Shown: positions 1 through 5,338 of the stretch, one piece after another
Layout of the letters: every line of letters starts with the position of its first letter
Numbering within the stretch: position 1 is the stretch's first letter
Source: an uncultured Selenomonadales bacterium
GTDB taxonomy: Bacteria; Bacillota; Negativicutes; Selenomonadales; Selenomonadaceae
Assembly: GCA_947167555.1 (NCBI GenBank)
Contig: CAMVIO010000118.1
Coordinates: 1 to 6,481 of the forward strand
Length of the DNA stretch: 6,481 nt
Direction of reading: 5' to 3'
Notes under the pieces: generated by a model
The model's input: the letters and a program-made list of their open reading frames with translations, nothing else
What the model was told of the DNA's origin: nothing
Databases searched by the model: none
Position numbers and translations under genes: made by a program

Positions 1-416
1 GCGTCTACTGGGTTTGGAAAAGTTGATTCTGTAATCATATCGCCCTGCGGCCCATATTCTGCCTGTGACCCTGTGCAAACGAATCTTTTGCAACCAACCT
101 TTTGTGCGGATTCCAATGCAGATAAAGAATAGCCCATGTTTTTTTGTTGGGCAGCAAAATCATGCCGTCCCCCCTGCCATGCAAGATGATAAAAAACAGT
201 ACAGTTTTCATCCACCATCTTGGGCAGTTGTCCATAATCGTCCAAATCACATGCGATTACTTTCAAATGTTCCGATTCCCGTAAACGGGCGTTATGAGAT
301 GACTTTGGGCGCACAACCGCATAAACGAAATCCCCTTTTGCCAGCAAAGTTTCCACCAGATTACAACCTGCAAAACCAGCAGCTCCGGTTACAATTATTT
401 TTTTCAGTGGATCCAT
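1..416 (-). CDS. NAD-dependent epimerase/dehydratase (extended SDR), 3' end cut by window edge
   Basis: Probable nucleotide-sugar epimerase or 4,6-dehydratase of the extended short-chain dehydrogenase family, cytosolic. The 138 visible residues cover the N-terminal Rossmann fold. They show a beta strand followed by the NAD-binding GAAGFAG (residues 11-17, GxxGxxG), an acidic CDLDD around 56-60, the family motif FYHLAWQG (75-82), and TGSQAEYG (115-122), the strand carrying the catalytic Ser/Thr region. The catalytic YxxxK lies beyond the window, so the substrate cannot be inferred. It is the last gene seen in the run and is separated from the radical SAM gene upstream by 102 bases. The start is uncertain: AGGAGG abuts the ATG at 416 with no spacer, while an in-frame CTG at 407 lies 9 bases from it and would give the typical opening (M)KKIIVTGA. 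The family call is firm; the exact enzyme is open. Confidence 0.87.
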   Translation of the reverse strand, partial: MDPLKKIIVTGAAGFAGCNLVETLLAKGDFVYAVVRPKSSHNARLRESEHLKVIACDLDDYGQLPKMVDENCTVFYHLAWQGGRHDFAAQQKNMGYSLSALESAQKVGCKRFVCTGSQAEYGPQGDMITESTFPNPVD

Positions 417-422
417 CCTCCT
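417..422 (-). promoter_or_regulatory. Shine-Dalgarno AGGAGG touching the ATG of the dehydratase
   Basis: A perfect AGGAGG lies immediately before the ATG at 414-416, with zero spacing. That is too close for normal initiation at this ATG. The in-frame CTG at 405-407 is 9 bases downstream of the site, within the usual range. This site therefore bears on which codon is the real start. Confidence 0.55.
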
Positions 423-468
423 GCAATATCGGATTTTCAAATTGCCAACAATTAATTTTATTGTGTCT

Positions 469-507
469 TTGATGTAACGCACCAAATCGTTACGGTAACT
501 TCATCAA
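469..507 (-). other. Possible stem-loop in the gap between radical SAM gene and dehydratase
   Basis: On the transcribed strand, GTAACG (493-488) and CGTTAC (479-474) form a 6-bp stem around an 8-base loop. A second 5-bp helix, TTGAT/ATCAA (507-503 with 473-469), closes it outside a 9-base one-sided bulge. No run of T follows, so it does not look like an intrinsic terminator. It could be an RNA processing or stability element in the intercistronic gap, or chance. No covariation can be judged from one sequence. Confidence 0.25.
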
Positions 508-518
508 CGCAATTTGCA

Positions 519-1535
519 TCAGAGGTTGAGGATTTTTTTATACTTTTCGATCAAGAGATTAGCATATTTGTCGATGTTATCTTCTGGATGGCATTCTGCC
601 TGAAAGAAATGGCAATTAGCGCAAACAGGCATTGTGTTTCGTTCATCGCGAAGCAACTTCAAACGGAATCTGTTCAGTCTTTCGCTGTTCCACAATTCTG
701 CGAGGTTTGTGCTTGCCACATTGCCGAATGATATTTTTTTATAGCTCTCAAAGGTAATATAGTGGCACGGGACAATTTCCCCATCTGGAAATACGGCAAG
801 GAAATAAAACGGAGCCTGGCAGATATTATTGATGCCCTCTTCATTTCCAACTTGAGATACAAACTCTTCTCCCATGAACTTACTGTAGTCAACGAGCTCT
901 TGATATTGCGAAATATGTTCAATGTTGATTACATCACAGATGTCATCAAAGATACTGTAAAAACGAGCCTTTTCTTCTTCGTTTCGCAGAGCATCCGACA
1001 CAATCTTTACGTTGACAATAGTATTCTTTTTGTGTTGGAAAAAGTAACTAATATTGTCTAGGATTTTGGAAAACTGTCCTTTTGCTTGACTCATCCTCTG
1101 ATATCCATCGTCATCCAAACCCTGTATAGATATTTTCAAATGATCCAATCTGGCATCAATCAGCTGATCGCTGAGTTCGTGCGTGAGGCAACTGCCGTTT
1201 GTTATGATGCGCACTGTTTCGGCTACCTGTTTTTCTTTTGCATAAGCAACCATTTGTGCGATATTAGGGTGGAGCAATGGCTCCCCCAGTCCACAAAGCA
1301 TTAGAACCTTCACTCTTTTCGGAAAGCCCATCAAATCATCAACAGTTTTTTGATAAATATCCCAAGGCATCATCCGATTGACCTTATCTTCCGGAGAAAC
1401 ACTTTGTGGACAATATTTACATTTGAAATTACACACATTTGTTACGCCCACGCTACAAGTGAAGGGGGTGTCCAACGGAATCAATTCTCCCAGAATTTGT
1501 CTTTTTTCAGTTGTTGATTTAATAATCCTAGCCAT
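519..1535 (-). CDS. Radical SAM enzyme with twitch/SPASM-like C-terminal domain (copy 2 of tandem pair)
   Basis: A 338-residue radical SAM protein. The SAM-cleaving [4Fe-4S] cluster is bound by CNFKCKYC (C35, C39, C42; CX3CX2C), followed by a GGEP-like GLGEP (82-86). The C-terminal part holds C239, C257, C305 and C308, plus C315, together with the SPASM-family signature GNVASTNLAELWNS (271-284). The four-cysteine pattern C-x17-C...CxxC resembles a twitch domain with one auxiliary cluster, as recalled for the dehydrogenase BtrN, rather than the seven-cysteine SPASM domain of peptide-modifying enzymes. By context the likely substrate is a sugar or sugar nucleotide (epimerisation, oxidation or dehydration), but this is inference. 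The start ATG at 1535 is supported by GAGGAGG upstream. The gene follows its paralogue by 22 bases and must be co-transcribed with it. A peptide or protein substrate remains possible. Confidence 0.94.
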   Translation of the reverse strand: MARIIKSTTEKRQILGELIPLDTPFTCSVGVTNVCNFKCKYCPQSVSPEDKVNRMMPWDIYQKTVDDLMGFPKRVKVLMLCGLGEPLLHPNIAQMVAYAKEKQVAETVRIITNGSCLTHELSDQLIDARLDHLKISIQGLDDDGYQRMSQAKGQFSKILDNISYFFQHKKNTIVNVKIVSDALRNEEEKARFYSIFDDICDVINIEHISQYQELVDYSKFMGEEFVSQVGNEEGINNICQAPFYFLAVFPDGEIVPCHYITFESYKKISFGNVASTNLAELWNSERLNRFRLKLLRDERNTMPVCANCHFFQAECHPEDNIDKYANLLIEKYKKILNL

Positions 1536-1542
1536 TTCATTT

Positions 1543-1550
1543 CCTCCTCT
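1543..1550 (-). promoter_or_regulatory. Ribosome binding site of radical SAM copy 2
   Basis: AGAGGAGG lies 7 bases before the ATG at 1533-1535 and fixes the start. An out-of-frame ATG sits between them at a poorer distance. The surrounding sequence (TTACGGAAGAGGAGGAAA) is nearly the same as that before radical SAM copy 1, apart from a 3-base insertion. Confidence 0.75.
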
Positions 1551-1557
1551 TCCGTAA

Positions 1558-2631
1558 CTAATCAGTCAGCTTTGCAGATTGGTTGAACAGTCGCCTTGAA
1601 TCTATATCGCAACTACTGCAACGCTTTAAATTTTGCAACAGAGTTTCACTATATTCATCCAAGTCATCGAGGCGATCGTACTCTGGATTTAGGCAAACGC
1701 GGCATACTTCAACGCTCGATCGTTTCCCCTCCGCCTGCAATATCCAAAAGTTTAACAATTCTCTGCTATTCCAAATATCAATCAGTGAACGTTTCGTCAC
1801 ATTTCCGAATGTCAGTTGCCGTTCCCAGTCTGCACAACAGATTCCAACTTCTCCATCGGCATGAATAGTCATGGTGTAATATGGAACAGGACAAACTAAA
1901 ACACGCCTCACAGCTTGTCCGTGCGCTCCAATACGATGATTCGTGTCGGTAAAATCCTTAACCTTGTTGATTTCATCATATCCAGCCCAAAGCGGAATGA
2001 TGTTGTCAATAAAACACTTGTCGCTGATTGGGCTGAACATCTCATAAAAGCGTTGCTTTTCTTCTTCCGTCTGGACAGAAATGTCAACGGTTCGGCAACA
2101 TATTTCACAGCTTCCACTTCTTTCATAAAGGTCTTTTATATTGTTTATGAATCGCTGCATATTCATTTCCACACCAGAAACCCGAAAGTACGTTTCGCTA
2201 TCAAGGCCTTCGACTGATATTCTAATCCGGTCAATGCCCGCATCAATGATTTTCTGATTCAATTCAGGATTAAGCAGACTCCCATTTGTCACAGCTTCTA
2301 TGTGGTCAGAAATACCGGCATCTTTTGCGTATCGTACCATGTCGGGAAAACGAGGATTTAACAACGGTTCTCCAAAATGAGATAACCTGAGCATTTTTAG
2401 CTTTTGGGGAAAGCGCGCTATCTCGTCAACAATTTTTTTGAACAGTTCAAAATCCATTAGACTGCCCTTAAAATATTTACCTTGTGCGGATCCGTGCATC
2501 GCACAGAATGAGCATTTGAAATTGCAAAGACTAGATGGATCAACAAACATGGAAAACGGACTTTCAAGCGGAATCACTGTTTCCAGTCTGGTCCGATTGT
2601 TATTAACGACGTTATGCAATGATGCGCTCAT
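1558..2631 (-). CDS. Radical SAM enzyme with twitch/SPASM-like C-terminal domain (copy 1 of tandem pair)
   Basis: A 357-residue paralogue of the gene just downstream. Both open with a PL(E/D)(S/T)PF stretch before the cluster motif. The radical SAM motif is CNFKCSFC (C36, C40, C43), with HFGEP (85-89) as the SAM-contacting GGEP motif. The auxiliary-domain cysteines are C247, C265, C310 and C313, a spacing of 18, 45 and 3, which matches the twitch arrangement I recall for BtrN. The signature GNVTKRSLIDIWNS lies at 276-289. Extra cysteines are C266 and a tail CxxC (C338, C341) not seen in the downstream copy, so the two enzymes probably have different roles. The start ATG at 2631 has GGAGGAGG 6 bases upstream. 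It lies 21 bases after the methyltransferase gene in one operon. Function is probably sugar modification, inferred from neighbours only; the family assignment is secure. Confidence 0.94.
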   Translation of the reverse strand: MSASLHNVVNNNRTRLETVIPLESPFSMFVDPSSLCNFKCSFCAMHGSAQGKYFKGSLMDFELFKKIVDEIARFPQKLKMLRLSHFGEPLLNPRFPDMVRYAKDAGISDHIEAVTNGSLLNPELNQKIIDAGIDRIRISVEGLDSETYFRVSGVEMNMQRFINNIKDLYERSGSCEICCRTVDISVQTEEEKQRFYEMFSPISDKCFIDNIIPLWAGYDEINKVKDFTDTNHRIGAHGQAVRRVLVCPVPYYTMTIHADGEVGICCADWERQLTFGNVTKRSLIDIWNSRELLNFWILQAEGKRSSVEVCRVCLNPEYDRLDDLDEYSETLLQNLKRCSSCDIDSRRLFNQSAKLTD

Positions 2632-2637
2632 AGCTTT

Positions 2638-2645
2638 CCTCCTCC
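2638..2645 (-). promoter_or_regulatory. Ribosome binding site of radical SAM copy 1
   Basis: GGAGGAGG lies 6 bases before the ATG at 2629-2631, a near-ideal site. The block TTACGGAGGAGGAAA recurs before the second radical SAM gene at about 1540-1557. Confidence 0.75.
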
Positions 2646-2652
2646 GTAATAT

Positions 2653-3849
2653 TCAAGAAAATAGATCAATGATAGGATTATTCAGACCCATAGCTGTGAT
2701 TTGTCCCATGATTGGGGCAAATGCAGTTTGGGAAGCTATCAGGATAGGAAACCTTTTCATTTTTTGCAAGTCCTGCGGTGACTGAACAGGATGGCCATAT
2801 GCAAGATGCCCATGGTAGTTCGTGTTTGAATCAAACACCGCGCGGATTAGATTCTTATTTAGAATTCCAAACTGAAATAGAGTCGCTGCAAGGGTTCCCG
2901 CGCCCCATAGATAGAATCCGTCTGCCAGATAGTAGGAGCTATATCTTTCCCTGATTTGTTTTAATTGATTTCCGCACTGGGATAGATACAGCACCATACT
3001 ATCTTCACCAGCTACATTTCCATACTTCAGCGTTTTTCCCGTTCCCTTTCCAAACATCCACATAGAACATTCGGAATAGGTAGCCGGACGAAATAATCCA
3101 ACCTCTCGGAACTCTATCAACTCCAAATCAAGAGCAGCGCACAAATATACAATTGAATTTGTATCAAAATAGTTGATGTGTTCAGAGCTCAGTTGCTGAT
3201 AGCAATCCCGAAAGCGAGGGAAATTTGTCACATCTGGACACGCCAGAAGAAGTCGGCCTCCTTCCGCGAGAAGCTCAGCACAAAACAAAACATCGTCGTA
3301 TAGAGACATCAAATGTTCAAGTACACCCTTTAAGACAACAACATCAAAGCTATGTTTGGCAACCCCAGATGACCAATCACCGATACCTCCATTGAATGTA
3401 CAAATGCCCTGGCTGTTTTGAAGATAACGGCAGTTCGCCTCCGACAATTCCAGTCCGTATAAATTAGTATATCCTGCTTTTTTCAATTGACGAAGAACAT
3501 AACCCGCACCGCACCCCACATCTATGATTTTACTTGTTTTTTGTAACCCAGAATCCGCAATGAACTCTTGGACTCTCAAGGAATAATCGTCTCCGTCCCA
3601 GCTTTCTGGATTGTCGTCGTATTTTGACATCTTGCGGTAATAATCGTTCAACGGCATAGTTTCTTCTAAATCTCCAGCATAAAGCATACCGCATTTTGAG
3701 CAACAATAAACCTGATACCGACGGAAGGGAGACATGTCTCCGGCTTCTGAAAAATCCCTTTCAAACAGTTTCCTGTTATATATGTTCTGACTGCCGCATA
3801 AAGGGCAGCATTTTCTTTTTTTATTAGCATTATCTTCAGTAAACAGCAT
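2653..3849 (-). CDS. Zinc-finger class I SAM methyltransferase, sugar C-methyltransferase type
   Basis: A 398-residue three-part protein. The N-terminal zinc-binding part has CPLC (C15, C18) and CSKC (C50, C53). The central Rossmann methyltransferase has motif I IIDVGCGAGY (108-117), an acidic end of strand 2 at GLELS (132-136), and FDVVVLKGVLEHL (168-180). EHINYF (223-228) corresponds to the E-H pair conserved in NDP-sugar C-methyltransferases such as TylC3 and TcaB9. The C-terminal domain contains YLWGAGTLA (313-321), a second Rossmann-like fold typical of that family, and the length (about 400) also fits. The likely role is transfer of a methyl group to carbon of a keto-sugar nucleotide, which would suit the dehydratase in the cluster; methylation of another atom is not excluded. 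The start ATG overlaps the upstream stop as TGATG, with GGAGA 6 bases before it, so translation is probably coupled to the FkbM gene. Confidence 0.9.
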   Translation of the reverse strand: MLFTEDNANKKRKCCPLCGSQNIYNRKLFERDFSEAGDMSPFRRYQVYCCSKCGMLYAGDLEETMPLNDYYRKMSKYDDNPESWDGDDYSLRVQEFIADSGLQKTSKIIDVGCGAGYVLRQLKKAGYTNLYGLELSEANCRYLQNSQGICTFNGGIGDWSSGVAKHSFDVVVLKGVLEHLMSLYDDVLFCAELLAEGGRLLLACPDVTNFPRFRDCYQQLSSEHINYFDTNSIVYLCAALDLELIEFREVGLFRPATYSECSMWMFGKGTGKTLKYGNVAGEDSMVLYLSQCGNQLKQIRERYSSYYLADGFYLWGAGTLAATLFQFGILNKNLIRAVFDSNTNYHGHLAYGHPVQSPQDLQKMKRFPILIASQTAFAPIMGQITAMGLNNPIIDLFS

Positions 3850-5027
3850 CAGCTTTCTCCATAAATATTATAGTCAAGAACTTCTTTTCCATTTGACGTA
3901 TTTTTTTTCGGCAAAAAGGCATACAGGACGGTATCATAAATGCCCGGATCGTAATGGCGAAGATAGTAACGATATTCCGGCACCAACGATGACAGATAGC
4001 TCATTATGGCAAGCAAATCTCCACGCCGATGATAAACGCTAATTGCGAGGAAAGGTTTATCATCACATATGATACGTTCACTGCCGCGCAACGCGCTAAA
4101 CTCTGCACCTTCAATGTCCATTTTTAACATTGCGATTTTATCTTTTACAATGTCGTCCAGCCTCGCAACAGAGACCTCCAAAAGTTTACTGTTGTCGCAC
4201 GACATATGGGAAATATGGCTTTCTTCATCGCCAACAATAAGAAAGCTTGATTCTGTCCCTTCCGCAAACAACGTTGCACTTCCGGATTTGTCCGATAGCC
4301 CCATCTGCATGAACTTAACCCTGTCGATTCCGACGGAAGCAAGATTTGCCTGACATTTTGAAAAATTATTCGGATCGGGTTCAAACAGATAGATTCCGGA
4401 AATCCTGCGCAATTGGGAAAACCTTATGGAGTCCTTTCCATCAAAACTTCCACCATCCACAAATGAACCTTGATACGGAATGAGTTCCTGAAACTCAAAG
4501 TAATCAGGAGCATATTTAGCCGAAGGAATCGAGAAAGCATACAGTATTTGCCTGTCTGGAAATGAATGCTCATTCAAAAATTGTAAGATATCCTCCGAGG
4601 CAGATACAGTGATAATTACATAGTACTGTTCACATGCGCTCAGAAGATCTTCCGGTGAGAGGATAATTTGCCCAAGAACCTCCCCTTTTTTATTCTTATC
4701 GCAAAAGACAAAGTCCGTTTCTTCCGAATGTTGCAGTGCCGAGGCAAAAACGTGTCCAATAGTTCCGGCACCCCAAAGGCAAAGTCTCTTATTTTCGGCC
4801 TTGATTTGTTTCAGGATTGATTTCCAGCCAGACCTTTCACTATTGGTTTCCACCGGAAATAAATTTGATGCATTAAGAATGCGCATCAGTGCGTCAAAAT
4901 CCGGCGAAATATCATAAGCTACCCGTGCTACAAACAATTCTTTGGATTGCCTGTCCGCCAGCTTGTTATATAAACTCAATGTCTGTCTGGCGGCGTCATG
5001 CCAATTAATACAGCCGCTGGATTCCAT
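3849..5027 (-). CDS. FkbM family methyltransferase with N-terminal Rossmann-like module
   Basis: Probable SAM-dependent O-methyltransferase acting on a sugar or glycan. Numbering from the possible TTG at 5057, residues 20-60 are helical, with the LADRQSKELFVARVAYDI stretch common in this architecture. Residues 91-175 form a nucleotide-binding-like module with LCLWGAGTIG (92-101). The FkbM domain then runs from FVDGGSFDG (199-207; SAM-binding motif I) through YLFEPDPNNF (223-232; acidic residue for the ribose) and MLKMDIEGAE (310-319; the family signature) to YDTVLYAF (374-381). The total of 392-402 residues suits a two-domain FkbM protein. Three starts compete: TTG 5057 directly after an in-frame TAA, ATG 5036, and ATG 5027. 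I chose 5027 because AAAGGA (5038-5043) is then 10 bases away; it is too close to 5036. The gene ends in a TGATG overlap with the next gene. Confidence 0.9.
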   Translation of the reverse strand: MESSGCINWHDAARQTLSLYNKLADRQSKELFVARVAYDISPDFDALMRILNASNLFPVETNSERSGWKSILKQIKAENKRLCLWGAGTIGHVFASALQHSEETDFVFCDKNKKGEVLGQIILSPEDLLSACEQYYVIITVSASEDILQFLNEHSFPDRQILYAFSIPSAKYAPDYFEFQELIPYQGSFVDGGSFDGKDSIRFSQLRRISGIYLFEPDPNNFSKCQANLASVGIDRVKFMQMGLSDKSGSATLFAEGTESSFLIVGDEESHISHMSCDNSKLLEVSVARLDDIVKDKIAMLKMDIEGAEFSALRGSERIICDDKPFLAISVYHRRGDLLAIMSYLSSLVPEYRYYLRHYDPGIYDTVLYAFLPKKNTSNGKEVLDYNIYGES

Positions 5028-5032
5028 GCAAA

Positions 5033-5071
5033 TCATATCCTTTCTTTTTCGTTCCAATTACCCCGAAACAT
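5033..5071 (-). CDS. Possible 12-codon leader ORF before the FkbM gene
   Basis: The best Shine-Dalgarno sequence in this gap, AAGGAG (5076-5081), lies 4 bases before an ATG that opens a 12-codon frame, MFRGNWNEKERI, ending in TGA at 5035-5033. The stop is 5 bases before the preferred FkbM ATG and overlaps the alternative ATG at 5036. Translation of this frame could deliver ribosomes to FkbM. It is not in the FkbM frame, so it may also be the remains of an earlier start broken by a frameshift. It is very short and may be meaningless. Confidence 0.25.
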   Translation of the reverse strand: MFRGNWNEKERI

Positions 5072-5338
5072 CTATCTCCTTTTCGTGAACCGCCACAAAT
5101 CCATTCGCTTTCATTCTCCGCACATGGCAGAAAGTCTTTACGACACAGTCCTCGATTTATGAAAGGCTCTATCCCGCGACTGGGGAAGTCAAGGACTGTA
5201 ACGCCTACAATGTCTCAATCAGCTACGCCGTTAAGAGTCCCTGTGTCACAAAACGCAGACGGACTATCCACTTTGCAACACAACTCTTTTAGCAGATAAA
5301 ACCAACAAAACCAATCACCACCGTAACAACAACAGTTT
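5072..5338. other. Long intergenic gap between neuC-like gene and FkbM operon
   Basis: Apart from the leader ORF and the plus-strand open stretch reported separately, I see no RNA gene, no insertion-sequence ends and no stem-loop plus T-run terminator for the neuC-like gene. On the minus strand the only promoter-like pair is weak (TTGGTT, 17 bases, TAAAAG near 5285-5315), and I do not claim it. A TTGACT near 5185-5190 has no good -10 partner. Whether the FkbM operon starts here or is read through from neuC cannot be decided by eye. GC content drops between the genes flanking this gap, so it may be a recombination joint. Confidence 0.4.
5089..5292 (+). other. Unexplained open stretch on the opposite strand, possibly a gene remnant
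   Basis: The plus strand stays open for 67 codons from just after a TGA (5086-5088) to a TAG at 5290-5292, with no ATG, GTG or TTG start inside. Its 3' half reads like real protein (for example YERLYPATGEVKDCNAYNVS, then a basic RRR) and uses many codons ending in C or G, unlike the neighbouring operon. I do not recognise a family. It could be the 3' remnant of a gene displaced when the cluster was assembled, part of a dispersed repeat, or chance. It runs against all other genes in the window. Confidence 0.2.

Noticed and set aside
65..472. 135-codon plus-strand open frame at the left end
   Set aside because: Antisense to the dehydratase, whose GxxGxxG and AEYG motifs are unmistakable; the plus-strand product shows nothing recognisable.
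523..545. A/T-run near the 3' end of the second radical SAM gene as a terminator
   Set aside because: The run of A on the transcribed strand encodes the lysine-rich C-terminus, and no hairpin precedes a T-run there.
5233..5288. Inverted repeat AAGAGT/ACTCTT in the long gap as a terminator or element end
   Set aside because: Only 6-bp arms with a 44-base loop, arms cannot be extended, and no T-run follows; likely chance.
5285..5315. Promoter pair TTGGTT / TAAAAG on the minus strand
   Set aside because: Spacing is 17 bases but both boxes are weak matches in a T-rich repeat of TTGGTTTTG type; not distinguishable from background.
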